A stretch of 64,000 nt of DNA, from the NCBI RefSeq assembly GCF_001417955.2, contig NZ_LKTM01000013.1, positions 47,574 through 111,573 of the forward strand. The letters run 5' to 3'. The notes beneath the pieces are model-generated. The model did not search any database and was not told the origin of the DNA. It was given only the letters and a program-made list of their open reading frames with translations. A program made the position numbers and the translations under genes. This DNA is from Mycobacterium gordonae. Lineage in GTDB: Bacteria > Actinomycetota > Actinomycetes > Mycobacteriales > Mycobacteriaceae. Positions 8,958 through 17,924 of the stretch are shown in pieces (the stretch's first letter is position 1; each line of letters starts with the position of its first letter).

Positions 8958-9818
8958 ATGAGCATCGCATCCGTTCTCATACCCAGCGACAAGCCACGTG
9001 GCCCGGCGACACGGTCGTCGTCCGGACCGCACTATTCTCTGTTGCTGTCCACCGATCCGAGCCTCATCGAAGCGGCCCAGCGCCTGCGCTACGACGTGTT
9101 CAGCAGCACCCCCGGTTTCGCCCTGCCCACCGCTGTCGACGGCCGAGCGGGTCTGGACAAGGACAGGTTCGACGAGTACTGCGACCACCTCCTGGTCCGC
9201 GACGACGACACCGGCGAGCTCGTCGGTTGCTATCGCATGCTGCCGCCGTCGGGCGCCATTGCCGCCGGCGGCCTTTACACCGCAACGGAATTCGACGTCC
9301 GGGACTTCGACGCGCTGCGGCCGTCACTGGTGGAGATGGGGCGCGCGGTGGTGCGCGACGGCCACCGCAACGGCGGGGTGGTGCTACTGATGTGGGCGGG
9401 CATTCTGGCCTACCTGGATCGCTGCGACTACGACTACGTGACCGGTTGTGTCTCGGTGCCGGTCGAAACCGGCGGCGAGGCGCCCGGCAGCCAGATCCGC
9501 GGCGTGCGCGACTTCGTCCTCAGGCGGCACCCTTCGCGGTACCGGGTAAGGCCGTACCGTCCGGTGTGCCTCGACGGCGTGGCTCTCGACGACATCGCAC
9601 CACCCGCACGGCCAACCGTCCCGCCGTTGATGCGCGGTTACCTGCGACTCGGCGCCCGGGCCTGCGGCGAACCCGCCCACGACCCGGACTTCGGCGTCGG
9701 CGACTTCTGCGTGCTGCTGGGCAAGAGTGACGCAGACACCCGCTATCTCAAGCGACTGCGGTCAGTGTCGGCCGCCAGCGAAATGGGCGGCGCGGGACTG
9801 GGGGGAGCGGCCCGGTGA
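8958..9818 (+). CDS. GNAT-fold N-acyltransferase, OlsB/hemolysin-like
   Basis: The 286-residue protein matches the OlsB-like (ornithine-acyl-ACP N-acyltransferase) branch of the GNAT superfamily. Visible blocks are AAQRLRYDVF near residue 35, CDHLLVRDDDTGELVGCYRMLP near 75-95, LVEMGRAVVRDGHRNGGVVLLMW near 115-140 and PPLMRGYLRLGARACGEPAHDPDFGVGDFCVLL near 222-255. In other bacteria OlsB transfers a 3-hydroxyacyl group to ornithine. The stop overlaps the GTG start of a PlsC-type gene by four bases, the classical olsB-olsA pairing. The acyl acceptor in this organism is inferred, not shown. Confidence 0.82.
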   Translation: MSIASVLIPSDKPRGPATRSSSGPHYSLLLSTDPSLIEAAQRLRYDVFSSTPGFALPTAVDGRAGLDKDRFDEYCDHLLVRDDDTGELVGCYRMLPPSGAIAAGGLYTATEFDVRDFDALRPSLVEMGRAVVRDGHRNGGVVLLMWAGILAYLDRCDYDYVTGCVSVPVETGGEAPGSQIRGVRDFVLRRHPSRYRVRPYRPVCLDGVALDDIAPPARPTVPPLMRGYLRLGARACGEPAHDPDFGVGDFCVLLGKSDADTRYLKRLRSVSAASEMGGAGLGGAAR

Positions 9819-10639
9819 ACACACCGGGCGGGCACTCCTGGCTGCCCCGCGCATCGTGTGACGTCGGCTGTCTGGACGCCGCGGCGGTGTCGGGGCCGGC
9901 GGTGCGGTTGCGGGCCGCGCTGCGCATCACGCTGGTCCTGCTGCTGGCCCCCGGCCTGCCGTTGCTGGGCATCCCGCTGCCGGGTTCCACCCACCTTCAG
10001 CGCGCCTACTGCCGGTTGATGCTGCGCAGCCTTGGGGTGCGAATTTCATTGTCGGGCAACCCGATTCGCAATCTCAGCGGAGTCCTCGTGGTGAGTAGCC
10101 ACGTCTCGTGGCTGGATGTCTTCGCGATCGGCGCGGTGCTGCCGGGGTCGTTCGTCGCGCGGGCCGACATGTTCGCCGGCCCGGCGAGTGGCATCGTAGC
10201 GCGGATCCTGAAGATCATCCCGATCGAGCGGAGCAGTCTGCGGCGGTTGCCCGCCGTGGTGGACGCCGTCGCCCGGCGACTGCGGGCCGGCCAGACGGTG
10301 GTGGCATTCCCGGAGGGCACCACCTGGTGCGGTGTCGCGTTCGGCAGCTTCTACCCGGCCATGTTCCAGGCCGCGATCGACGCGGGCCGGCCGGTGCAGC
10401 CGCTGCGCCTGACCTACCACCACCTCGACGGGCGGATGTCGACCGCACCGGCCTACGTCGGCCGGGACACCCTGCTGAGCTCGGTCTACCGGGTGGTCTG
10501 TGCGCGCCGCACGGTGGCCCGGGTCCGGGTCGAGTCGCTGCAGCTACCGGGGGCCGACCGGCGCGCCCTGGCCCGTCGCTGTCAGTCCGCGGTGCGCTCG
10601 GGCGCACCGGCGGCGCTGGACCACGCGCTGGTGGCCTGA
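9815..10639 (+). CDS. PlsC/OlsA-type 1-acylglycerol-3-phosphate acyltransferase
   Basis: The 274-residue LPLAT acyltransferase has a hydrophobic membrane-interacting segment near residues 30-55. The catalytic HX4D motif is SHVSWLD (His96, Asp101), and FPEGTT near residue 165 is the substrate-binding motif III. It is translationally coupled (GTGA) to the OlsB-like gene, so it may O-acylate the product of that enzyme (OlsA role) or serve ordinary phosphatidic acid synthesis. Sequence alone cannot separate the two. Confidence 0.88.
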   Translation: MNTPGGHSWLPRASCDVGCLDAAAVSGPAVRLRAALRITLVLLLAPGLPLLGIPLPGSTHLQRAYCRLMLRSLGVRISLSGNPIRNLSGVLVVSSHVSWLDVFAIGAVLPGSFVARADMFAGPASGIVARILKIIPIERSSLRRLPAVVDAVARRLRAGQTVVAFPEGTTWCGVAFGSFYPAMFQAAIDAGRPVQPLRLTYHHLDGRMSTAPAYVGRDTLLSSVYRVVCARRTVARVRVESLQLPGADRRALARRCQSAVRSGAPAALDHALVA

Positions 10640-10694
10640 AAGCTCCTCCGCGTCTCGATGGACAATGGAGTTCGTCGAGCGCGGAGGTACCTAA

Positions 10695-11195
10695 ATGAGT
10701 CGTTGGCCGAAGCCGGATGTCGCTGGTCCTGGGCAGGAGTCCGTGTGGGACTATCCCCGCCCGCCGCGGCTGGAAGACTTCGCCGGTTCGATCACCATCG
10801 AGTTGGGTGGTCAGCAGATCGCCGCGACGCAGCGCGCCTGGCGGGTGCTGGAGACCAGTCACCCGCCGACCTATTACCTGCCCCGGGAAGCGTTCGCCGA
10901 AGGTGTGCTGCGGCCGGCGGCCGGTTCCTCGTGGTGTGAATGGAAGGGCCAGGCCAGCTACTTCGACCTGGTGACGCCCGCGCGGGTGGCTCCGCGCGCG
11001 GCCTGGACCTATCCGCGGCCTACGGCGGGGTTCGAGCCGATCGCCGGCGCGATCGCGGTGATGGCCGCGCAGGTGGACCGCTGCACCGTCAACGGCGAAG
11101 AGGTGATTCCGCAACCCGGCGGGTTCTACGGGGGCTGGATCACCAGCTGGATCGTCGGCCCGTTCAAGGGAATTCCGGGATCGATGGGTTGGTAG
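10695..11195 (+). CDS. DUF427 domain protein
   Basis: The 166-residue soluble protein has the DUF427 pattern: a beta-rich core with TQRAWRVLETSHPPTYYLPREA around residues 45-65, SSWCEWKGQASYFDL near 80-95 and a C-terminal YGGWITSWIVGPFKG. The biochemical role of the family is unknown. A GGAGG ribosome-binding sequence (GCGGAGGTACCTAA) precedes ATG 10695. The SRPBCC gene follows 24 bp after its stop on the same strand. Confidence 0.8.
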   Translation: MSRWPKPDVAGPGQESVWDYPRPPRLEDFAGSITIELGGQQIAATQRAWRVLETSHPPTYYLPREAFAEGVLRPAAGSSWCEWKGQASYFDLVTPARVAPRAAWTYPRPTAGFEPIAGAIAVMAAQVDRCTVNGEEVIPQPGGFYGGWITSWIVGPFKGIPGSMGW

Positions 11196-11219
11196 CCGGC
11201 GAATGGGAAACCTGGATCG

Positions 11220-11594
11220 ATGACGTTCAGTGTGAATCGGTTCGTTGCCGCGTCCCCGGAGGCGGCGTGGGACCTGCTCGTCGACCTCGACGCCTGGCCG
11301 CGCTGGGGGCCGTCGATCAACGGGGCCGAACTCGACCAGCCCGGGAGGCGCCTGGGTCCGGGTGTCACCGGCACGGTCCAGACAGCGCTGCTGGTCCGAC
11401 TGCCGTTTGCCGTCACCGACTTCGAACCCGGCAGGTGCTGGGCCTGGAAGGTGGCCGGTATTCCCGCCACCTGGCACCGGGTGGATCCGGCGGACGGCGG
11501 TGCACGGGTCACCTTCGGGGTGCCGCGGTGGGCTCCCGCCTATCTGGCCGTGTGTGAGATCGCGTTGCGCCGCATCGAGAAGCTGCTGACCTGA
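11220..11594 (+). CDS. SRPBCC/polyketide-cyclase-like small protein
   Basis: The 124-residue START-like protein begins MTFSVNRFVAASPEAAWDLLVDLDAWPRWGP, the N-terminal signature of the SRPBCC (Bet v 1-like) fold, and continues with the expected alternating strands and a long C-terminal helix (LAVCEIALRRIEKLL). Such proteins bind hydrophobic ligands in a central cavity; the ligand here is unknown. It probably shares a transcript with the DUF427 gene. It converges with the photolyase gene, with only five bases between their ends. Confidence 0.75.
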   Translation: MTFSVNRFVAASPEAAWDLLVDLDAWPRWGPSINGAELDQPGRRLGPGVTGTVQTALLVRLPFAVTDFEPGRCWAWKVAGIPATWHRVDPADGGARVTFGVPRWAPAYLAVCEIALRRIEKLLT

Positions 11595-11599
11595 CGGAC

Positions 11600-13081
11600 T
11601 TACGGGGGACCGTCGGCGAGGCGACGCTGCTGGGCGACCACCTCGTCCAGGTCCTTCAGCCTGCCCAGCCCCGCCATCGGTTGCGCCATCCGCCGGTTGC
11701 GTCCCAATTCCTCGGTGTTGCGTGCCAGAAACCACCAGTAACCGCCGGTGAACGGGCAGGCGTGCTCGCCGACCCGCTTGCTGGGCTGGTACCTGCAGCC
11801 GCCGCAGTAGTCGCTCATGCGGTTGATGTAGGCGCCGCCGGACGCATACGGCTTGGTCGCCATCAATCCGCCGTCGGCATGCAATGACATCCCAACCACG
11901 TTGGCCACCATCACCCAGTCGTAGCCGTCGACGAAGGATCGGTGGAACCAGTCGGTGACGGCGGCTGGGTCCCAACCCCGTTGCAGCGCATAGTTGGACA
12001 GCACCATCAGGCGCGGGATGTGGTGGACCCAGCCGTGGTCGCGCACCTGCGCCAGCACGTCGGAGAGGCAGTTCGCTTCCACCGCATCGGCGTCCAGTTC
12101 GGTGAACCAGGTCGGCAATGCGGCTTTGGCATGTAATGCGTTGCGGTGACGGTAGTTTCGCCCGAAATGCCAGTAGACGTGCCAGATGTAGTCGCGCCAG
12201 CCGATCAGCTGGCGGACATATCCCTCGACGCTGCTGATCGGCGCGTCGCCGCTGCGGTAGGCGTCCTCGGCGGCGTAGGCGCAGTCCAACGGGTCCAGCA
12301 GGCCCAGGTTCATCGGCGCCGAGAGCAGGCTGTGGGCCATCAAGCGGTCGCCGGTGAGCATGGCGTCCTCATGCGGGCCGAAGTGCGGCAGCCGTTCGCG
12401 GACAAAGATTTTCAGCGCCTGCTGCGCCTCGGCCGCGGTGACGGCGAACTCCCGCGGGCCGTCGCGTCCGACGAACGACACCGCCCCGTCGCGCTCCCAG
12501 CGGTCCAGGTCGGCACGGACCTGTTCGTCGATCTCGTCCTCCTCGGGCTGCCACGGCGGCGGAACGCCCAGGTCTTCGGTGTCGTTGGGCGCGGGCTCGC
12601 GGTTGTCGGAGTCGAAATTCCACCTGCCCTCGACGGGCTGGTCACCGTCCATCAACAGGTCGAACCTGCGGCGAGCGCTGCTGTAGAAGTTCTCCATGCG
12701 CAGGGTGCGCTGTGATTTCGCCCACTCGTCGAAATCCTCCCGGCTGGTGCAGAACCCCCGGGCGGGCAGCACGTCGACCGACGGCAGCGACCGGACGAAC
12801 CGGTCGGCCGCCCACGAGGTGGGCTGGCATACGCTGACCGGCTCCTTGAGCTGATCGAGTGCCTCCCGATAGCTGCTGGTCTGCAGAAACACGGCCTGCT
12901 CACCGAGTTCAGCCGCCCGGTGGCGCAGCGCCGAGAGCACCAGATGAGCCTTGCGCCGGTGGAAACGGCGACGTGCGAACACCGCCTGCGACTCGATCAG
13001 CAGCACCGGCTGGGCGGGATCGTCCAGAAAGTGGGGGCCGAGTTGATCGGCGAAGCACCACCGCCGGGCGTCGGCGCTCAT
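11600..13081 (-). CDS. FeS-cluster cryptochrome/photolyase-related protein (FeS-BCP, bacterial 6-4 photolyase group)
   Basis: The 493-residue protein belongs to the deoxyribodipyrimidine photolyase-related group. The N-terminal Rossmann antenna domain begins [15 protein letters not shown], and the C-terminal FAD domain includes the [14 protein letters not shown] and [17 protein letters not shown] blocks. The clustered cysteines in [20 protein letters not shown], around residues 423-443, are the conserved [4Fe-4S] ligands of this group. Characterised members repair (6-4) photoproducts with blue light. It is divergent from iscS, the cysteine desulfurase, and a palindrome overlies its promoter. 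Confidence 0.9.
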   Translation of the reverse strand: MSADARRWCFADQLGPHFLDDPAQPVLLIESQAVFARRRFHRRKAHLVLSALRHRAAELGEQAVFLQTSSYREALDQLKEPVSVCQPTSWAADRFVRSLPSVDVLPARGFCTSREDFDEWAKSQRTLRMENFYSSARRRFDLLMDGDQPVEGRWNFDSDNREPAPNDTEDLGVPPPWQPEEDEIDEQVRADLDRWERDGAVSFVGRDGPREFAVTAAEAQQALKIFVRERLPHFGPHEDAMLTGDRLMAHSLLSAPMNLGLLDPLDCAYAAEDAYRSGDAPISSVEGYVRQLIGWRDYIWHVYWHFGRNYRHRNALHAKAALPTWFTELDADAVEANCLSDVLAQVRDHGWVHHIPRLMVLSNYALQRGWDPAAVTDWFHRSFVDGYDWVMVANVVGMSLHADGGLMATKPYASGGAYINRMSDYCGGCRYQPSKRVGEHACPFTGGYWWFLARNTEELGRNRRMAQPMAGLGRLKDLDEVVAQQRRLADGPP

Positions 13082-13120
13082 GCGGTCCCGGGCTTGGTCG
13101 GCAGTACGGTCAACTGTCCC

Positions 13121-13148
13121 CCTATAGCAGTACTGAACACTTTGTTCA
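13121..13148 (-). promoter_or_regulatory. Photolyase promoter with palindromic operator candidate
   Basis: On the minus strand TATAGG (13121-13126) is a good -10 about 40 bases before the photolyase ATG. Immediately upstream is the perfect palindrome TGAACA-CTT-TGTTCA (13134-13148), covering the spacer/-35 region. The GAAC-to-GTTC spacing is five bases, not the four of the mycobacterial LexA box, so a different repressor is implied. Confidence 0.5.
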
Positions 13149-13176
13149 CTACGCTAACAGGCGCCGGCCTTTCCGC

Positions 13177-13371
13177 TGCTCCGGCCGGAATCGTCGCAGA
13201 CGGTGCTGGATGGTCCGGCTCCTCATCCGGCCGTTCCGGCCGGAATCGTCGCAGGACGGTGCTGGATGGTCCGGCTCCTCATCCGGCCGTTCCGGCCGGA
13301 ATCGTCGCAGGACGGTGCTGAACGGTCCGGCTCCTCATCCGGCCGTTCCGGCCGGAATCGTCGCAGGACGA
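13177..13371. repeat. 56-bp tandem repeat, three full copies plus a partial
   Basis: Full copies begin at 13202, 13258 and 13314 (exact 56-bp period), preceded by a partial copy. Each carries CTCCTCA, then a 7-bp stem TCCGGCC-GTTCC-GGCCGGA, then ATCGTCGCA. Copies differ at only a few bases (GGAT versus GAAC after GGTGCT). The array ends about 20 bp before the iscS start. Together with the photolyase promoter it fills the 311-bp gap 13082-13392, where I see no gene. Confidence 0.9.
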
Positions 13372-13392
13372 GCCGGTATCGTGGGGCGGGTC

Positions 13393-14574
13393 ATGGTCTA
13401 CCTCGATCACGCCGCCACCACCCCGATGCACCCCGCCGCCATCGAGGCGATGACCGCTGTGCTCGGCACCGTGGGCAACGCGTCGTCGCTGCACACCACC
13501 GGTCGCACGGCGCGCCGGCGGATCGAGGAATCGCGGGAACTGATCGCCGACAAACTCGGTGCGCGCCCCTCGGAAGTCATCTTCACCGCTGGCGGCACCG
13601 AAAGCGACAATCTGGCCGTCAAGGGCCTGTACTGGGCCCGTCGCGACGAGAACCCGAACCGCCGCCGCATCGTCACCAGCGAAGTGGAGCACCACGCCGT
13701 ACTGGACAGCGTCAACTGGCTCGTCGAGCACGAAGGCGCCGAAGTCACCTGGCTGCCCACCGACTCCGACGGTTCGGTGTCGGCCGCCGACCTGCGCGAG
13801 GCGCTCGACGGCGGTGACGACGTGGCGCTGGTATCGGTGATGTGGGCCAATAACGAAGTCGGCACCATTCTGCCGACGGCCGAATTGGCAGCTGTGGCAG
13901 CCGAGTTCGGCGTCCCGATGCACTGCGACGCCGTGCAGGCGGTCGGGCAGCTGCCGGTCGACTTCGGTGCCAGCGGACTCTCGGCGATGAGCGTGACCGG
14001 GCACAAGTTCGGCGGCCCGCCCGGGGTGGGTGCGCTGTTGCTGCGCCGCACCGTCGCGTGTGTGCCGCTGCTGCACGGCGGTGGCCAGGAGCGCGACATC
14101 CGTTCCGGGACACCGGATGTCGCCGGCGCGGTGGGGATGGCAGCGGCGGCCCGCATTGCGGTGGACGGGCTGGAGTCCAACAGCGCTCGGCTGCGGGCAC
14201 TGCGGGACCGGCTGGTCGAGGGTGTGCTCACGCAGATCGACGACGTCCGGGTCAACGGAGCCCCCGACCCACGGCGGCTGCCAGGCAACGCGCACTTCAC
14301 CTTCCGCGGCTGCGAAGGCGACGCGCTGTTGATGCTGCTGGACGCCAACGGAATCGAGTGTTCGACCGGATCGGCGTGTACCGCCGGGGTGGCGCAGCCG
14401 TCGCACGTGCTGATCGCGATGGGCGCCGACCCGGCCAGCGCCCGTGGATCGCTACGACTTTCCTTCGGGCACAACAGTGTTGACTCTGATGTCGACGCCG
14501 CGTTGCAGGTACTGCCCGGTGCTGTGGCCCGCGCGCGGCGTGCCGCCCTGGCCGCCGCGGGGTCGGCCCAGTGA
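13393..14574 (+). CDS. iscS: Cysteine desulfurase, PLP-dependent
   Basis: The 393-residue class V aminotransferase-fold enzyme starts [20 protein letters not shown]. The PLP lysine is K205 in [17 protein letters not shown], and the catalytic persulfide cysteine is C329 in [11 protein letters not shown]. It removes sulfur from cysteine for FeS clusters and tRNA thiolation. Its stop overlaps the mnmA start (GTGA), so sulfur delivery to MnmA is a likely main role. The frame is open far upstream through the 56-bp repeat, but the family consistently begins at this ATG. Confidence 0.97.
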   Translation: MVYLDHAATTPMHPAAIEAMTAVLGTVGNASSLHTTGRTARRRIEESRELIADKLGARPSEVIFTAGGTESDNLAVKGLYWARRDENPNRRRIVTSEVEHHAVLDSVNWLVEHEGAEVTWLPTDSDGSVSAADLREALDGGDDVALVSVMWANNEVGTILPTAELAAVAAEFGVPMHCDAVQAVGQLPVDFGASGLSAMSVTGHKFGGPPGVGALLLRRTVACVPLLHGGGQERDIRSGTPDVAGAVGMAAAARIAVDGLESNSARLRALRDRLVEGVLTQIDDVRVNGAPDPRRLPGNAHFTFRGCEGDALLMLLDANGIECSTGSACTAGVAQPSHVLIAMGADPASARGSLRLSFGHNSVDSDVDAALQVLPGAVARARRAALAAAGSAQ

Positions 14575-15650
14575 GAGTTCTCGCCGCGATGAGCGGTGGG
14601 GTGGACTCGTCGGTGGCCGCCGCTCGCATGGTGGACGCCGGGCACGACGTGGTCGGCGTGCATCTGGCGCTGTCGACCGCCCCGGGCACCTTGCGCACCG
14701 GATCGCGCGGCTGCTGCTCCAAGGAGGACGCCTCCGATGCCCGCCGCGTCGCCGACGTCCTCGGAATACCGTTCTACGTCTGGGATTTCGCGGAGAAGTT
14801 CCAGGCGGACGTCATCGACGATTTCGTTTCCTCCTATGCGCGCGGGGAGACTCCGAATCCCTGCGTCCGCTGTAATCAGCAGATCAAGTTCTCGGCCCTG
14901 TCGGCGCGCGCGCTGGCGTTGGGATTCGACCAGGTGGTCACCGGGCATTATGCGCGGCTGTCCGGCGGACGGCTGCGCCGCGCCGTCGACCGCGACAAGG
15001 ACCAGTCCTACGTGCTGGCCGTGCTGACCGCCGAGCAGTTGCGGCACGCGGCCTTCCCGATCGGCGACACCCCCAAGCCGCAGATCCGTGCCGAGGCGGC
15101 CCGGCGCGGACTGGCGGTCGCGGAAAAGCCGGACAGCCATGACATCTGTTTCATCCCGTCCGGCAACACCCAGGCCTTCCTCGGCGAGCGGATCGGCGTC
15201 CGGCGCGGAGCGGTGGTCGACAAGGACGGCGCGGTGCTGGCCGAACACGACGGCGTGCACGGCTTCACCATCGGCCAGCGCAAGGGTCTGGGCATCGCCG
15301 GGCCGGGCCCGGACGGTCGTCCCCGCTATGTGACGGCGATCGATGCCGACACCGCCACCGTGCGTGTCGGCAGCGCGGCCGAACTGGACGTCCACACACT
15401 GACCGGCCGCGCCCCGGTCTTCACCGGCGGGACGGCGCCCACGGGTCCGATCGAGTGCGCGGTGCAGGTGCGCGCACACGGCGAAATCGCCGACGCGGTA
15501 GCCGAATTGGTCGACGGTGAGCTGGTGGTGCAGTTGCGGGCACCGCTTCGCGGCGTGGCGCGCGGTCAGACGCTGGTGCTCTACCGTCCCGACCCCGAGG
15601 GCGACGAGGTGCTCGGCAGCGCCACCATCGCCGGCACCGGGCAGGCCTAA
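14571..15650 (+). CDS. mnmA: tRNA-specific 2-thiouridylase
   Basis: The 359-residue enzyme thiolates U34 of Lys, Glu and Gln tRNAs, using sulfur from IscS. The ATP-pyrophosphatase P-loop is SGGVDSSV (residues 8-15). The catalytic cysteines are C98 in NPCVRC and C193 in HDICFIP. The C-terminal beta-barrel region is present, so the protein is full length. The GTG start overlaps the iscS stop by four bases. Its TAA stop shares bases with the TAG stop of the convergent lipoprotein gene. Confidence 0.97.
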   Translation: MRVLAAMSGGVDSSVAAARMVDAGHDVVGVHLALSTAPGTLRTGSRGCCSKEDASDARRVADVLGIPFYVWDFAEKFQADVIDDFVSSYARGETPNPCVRCNQQIKFSALSARALALGFDQVVTGHYARLSGGRLRRAVDRDKDQSYVLAVLTAEQLRHAAFPIGDTPKPQIRAEAARRGLAVAEKPDSHDICFIPSGNTQAFLGERIGVRRGAVVDKDGAVLAEHDGVHGFTIGQRKGLGIAGPGPDGRPRYVTAIDADTATVRVGSAAELDVHTLTGRAPVFTGGTAPTGPIECAVQVRAHGEIADAVAELVDGELVVQLRAPLRGVARGQTLVLYRPDPEGDEVLGSATIAGTGQA

Positions 15651-16279
15651 CTTCCCGGCACGTTGGCCGCCATGTTCGTCATGACGATCTCCGAGACCGA
15701 TTCCGGGAAGCCGCAGAAGGTGACTTCCAGCAGGGCCACCGAGAGCACCCGGTAATCGCGACCGCACGACCCCGGTCGCATCCGCAGCGAATCGGTGCCG
15801 GCGTCCCACGAGTTGACGAACAACCAGCCCATCGAGCTGTCCGCACAGCCCTTGACCGTGGACACCAGCCCGTCGAAAGCCCGCCGGGCGGTACCGGCGT
15901 CGTGGTAGCTCGCGGCGCCCTCGGAGATCAGCCGGCCATCGGGAGGGTCCTGAAAGGTCGTCTTGTGGAAGGCCTTGACATCGGGGCCGAACGTGGCCGT
16001 CTCGGCGAAAACGAACCGGCATTCTGCCGGCGCGGTCGTGGCGAGTTCCTCGATGTCCACCGGGTATCTGCCGTCCATCGAGGGAATGATCGTCAGGTGC
16101 TCGCCGGCGCCGGTGATCGACCGCATCCGTGACTGGTCCAGCAGGACCGTGCCGGCGTCGAGCACGCCCAGAGGGACGGCGCCGAAGGCCGGCAGTGCCT
16201 CGCCGCTCAGCACGCGAGTGCAGGCCGTCGCCAGCACCACCGCGCCGCACGCCAGGAGCAACCGCGTCGATCTCGCCAT
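15647..16279 (-). CDS. Lipoprotein with PknH-like extracellular sensor domain (LpqA-like)
   Basis: The 210-residue protein has a lipoprotein signal peptide ([20 protein letters not shown]) with the lipidated cysteine at residue 20. The mature part resembles the PknH C-terminal-like sensor domain found in mycobacterial lipoproteins and kinase ectodomains, with several paired cysteines (ECRF, KGCADSS, SCGRDY, FCGF) that probably form disulfides. The ligand is unknown. In M. tuberculosis lpqA lies near mnmA but is separated by esx/PPE genes; here it directly abuts mnmA tail to tail. Confidence 0.8.
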   Translation of the reverse strand: MARSTRLLLACGAVVLATACTRVLSGEALPAFGAVPLGVLDAGTVLLDQSRMRSITGAGEHLTIIPSMDGRYPVDIEELATTAPAECRFVFAETATFGPDVKAFHKTTFQDPPDGRLISEGAASYHDAGTARRAFDGLVSTVKGCADSSMGWLFVNSWDAGTDSLRMRPGSCGRDYRVLSVALLEVTFCGFPESVSEIVMTNMAANVPGS

Positions 16280-16373
16280 ATGCCGCCCTTCCGGCTCGAA
16301 ATCTACCCGCGTCCAACAGTGCTAAACACCCCTGCTCGGAGGCCCGTTGTGTGAGGTCGAATACGGTTGGCCG

Positions 16374-17387
16374 GTGAGCGTTTTCGCACAGGGCAGCGGC
16401 ATCGGATCCTGGCCCGGCACCTCCGCGCGCCAGGCCGCCGAAGTCGTCGTCGGTGAACTGGCCGGAGCGCTGGCCCATCTCGTCGAGTTGCCGGCCCGCG
16501 GAGTGGGCGCCGACATGCTCGGGCGCGCCGCGGCCCTGCTGGTCGACGTGGCCCTGGACACCGTGCCGCGCGGCTACCGCATCGCCTCCCGTCCGGGTGC
16601 GGTGACGCGCCGGGCCGTCAGCATGCTGGACGAGGACATGGACGCGCTGGAGGAGGCGTGGGAGACCGCGGGCCTGCGGGGCGGCGACCGGGTGGTCAAG
16701 GTGCAGGCGCCAGGGCCGGTGACCCTGGCGGCGGGGCTGGAGCTGAGCAACGGCCACCGCGCGATCACCGACGCGGGTGCGCTGCGCGACCTGACCGCCT
16801 CGCTGGCCGAAGGGGTCGCCGCCCACCGCGCCGCGCTGTCGCGCCGGCTGGACACCCCGGTGGTGGTGCAGTTCGACGAACCGACGCTGCCGGCCGCGCT
16901 GGGCGGACGGCTGACCGGTGTCACCGCGCTGAGCCCGGTGCCCTCGCTCGACGAGGCGGTGGCCGAGACCCTGCTGACAACGTGCGTCGAGGTGGTCGGC
17001 GTCGATGTCGTGCTGCACACCTGCGCTCCGGATGTTCCGTGGGACATGTTGGGGCGCACCGGTATTGACGCGGTATCGGTGGATGTCAACACGCTGCGCG
17101 CCGCGGAGCTGGACGGGATCGCGGCTTTCCTGGAGACGGGGCGCGCCGTGGTGCTGGGGGTGGTCGACAGCAGTGCGCCCGAGCGCCGGCCGTCGGTCGA
17201 AGAGGTGGCCACCAGGGTGGTCGGGGTGACCGACCGGCTTGGGTTCCGGCGTTCGTCCCTGCGCGGACGTATCGGTGTCAGCCCCGCGTGCGGGTTGGCG
17301 GGCGCGACGCCCCAGTGGGCGCGCACCGCCGTCGGGCTGGCCCGGGACGCCGCCGAGGCGTTCACCCGGGATCCCGACGCCATCTAG
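16374..17387 (+). CDS. MetE/UROD-like protein (Rv3015c-like), cobalamin-independent methionine synthase fold
   Basis: The product has about 337 residues and begins MSVFAQGSGIGSWPGTSARQAAE. It has the MetE C-terminal (UROD/MetE-like) TIM-barrel pattern: VKVQAPGPVTLAAGLE, VVQFDEPTLPA, LHTCAPDVPWDML and SPACGLAGATPQWA, where His and Cys positions match metal-ligand sites of MetE. The N-terminal half of full MetE is absent, so the methyl donor and acceptor are unknown. GTG 16374 is chosen because TACGGT (16362-16367) lies exactly six bases upstream, giving a leaderless start. An upstream in-frame ATG at 16347 is the alternative. Confidence 0.82.
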   Translation: MSVFAQGSGIGSWPGTSARQAAEVVVGELAGALAHLVELPARGVGADMLGRAAALLVDVALDTVPRGYRIASRPGAVTRRAVSMLDEDMDALEEAWETAGLRGGDRVVKVQAPGPVTLAAGLELSNGHRAITDAGALRDLTASLAEGVAAHRAALSRRLDTPVVVQFDEPTLPAALGGRLTGVTALSPVPSLDEAVAETLLTTCVEVVGVDVVLHTCAPDVPWDMLGRTGIDAVSVDVNTLRAAELDGIAAFLETGRAVVLGVVDSSAPERRPSVEEVATRVVGVTDRLGFRRSSLRGRIGVSPACGLAGATPQWARTAVGLARDAAEAFTRDPDAI

Positions 17388-17393
17388 ATCTTT

Positions 17394-17459
17394 GCGCAAC
17401 CATTTGGTTGCATTTCTGAGCCTGGCGTGATGGGGTAATACGCAACCAGGAGGTTGCGC
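17394..17459 (+). promoter_or_regulatory. Promoter with duplicated palindromic operator, SRPBCC-ArsR operon
   Basis: Two palindromes with the same half-sites, GCAACC-N4-GGTTGC, lie at 17396-17411 and 17442-17457, centres 46 bp apart. Between them TAATAC (17436-17441) is a plausible -10. The second palindrome covers the expected start site and the AGGAGG Shine-Dalgarno at 17448-17453. The downstream ArsR regulator is the obvious candidate to bind both. Confidence 0.7.
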
Positions 17460-17924
17460 GTGGAGAGTGATCGGATCGAGAAGCAGGTCCTGCTGCGGGC
17501 GCCGCTGCAGCGGGTGTGGGCGGCGATCAGCGATGCGGAGCAGTTCGGACGCTGGTTTGGCGTCCGGTTCGACGGTCCGTTCGTCGAGGGCCGAGAGGTC
17601 ACCGCGACAATCACGCCCACCGAGGTCGACGCCGAGGTCGCCAGGCGTCAGGAGCCCCACGCCGGCGTCGCCAGCCGGTGGCAGATCGTCGCGGTGGAGC
17701 CGCCCCGGCGGTTCGCCTACCGCTGGCCTATCGACCCCGACCGCGAGGACACCACGCTGGTGGAGTTCACCCTTGCCGAGGTTTCCGGCGGGGTATCGCT
17801 CACCATCGTCGAGTCGGGCTTCGACGCGATACCGGAGGCACGCCGCGGTCCTTCCTTCGAGGCGAACTCCGAGGGCTGGGCGATCCAGGCCGATTTGGTG
17901 CGCCGCTATCTGGAACTCGCGTGA
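17460..17924 (+). CDS. AHSA1/SRPBCC-family protein
   Basis: The 154-residue Bet v 1-like AHSA1 protein has the N-terminal signature IEKQVLLRAPLQRVWAAISDAEQFGRWFG and the C-terminal helix NSEGWAIQADLVRRYLEL. AHSA1-like proteins encoded with ArsR regulators are widespread and mostly uncharacterised; they likely bind a hydrophobic ligand or metabolite. The start is taken as GTG 17460, six bases after AGGAGG; a TTG at 17454 abuts the Shine-Dalgarno and is less likely. The stop overlaps the arsR start as GTGA. Confidence 0.85.
   Translation: MESDRIEKQVLLRAPLQRVWAAISDAEQFGRWFGVRFDGPFVEGREVTATITPTEVDAEVARRQEPHAGVASRWQIVAVEPPRRFAYRWPIDPDREDTTLVEFTLAEVSGGVSLTIVESGFDAIPEARRGPSFEANSEGWAIQADLVRRYLELA

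Noticed and set aside
13134..13148. LexA (SOS) box upstream of the photolyase gene
   Set aside because: The spacing between GAAC and GTTC is five bases, whereas the mycobacterial SOS box requires four and flanking TC/GA.
13177..13371. CRISPR array
   Set aside because: The repeats are directly adjacent with no unique spacers, and no cas gene is present.
12859..13392. Upstream in-frame extension of iscS through the 56-bp repeat
   Set aside because: Cysteine desulfurases start at [10 protein letters not shown]; the extension translates the tandem repeat and antisense photolyase sequence.
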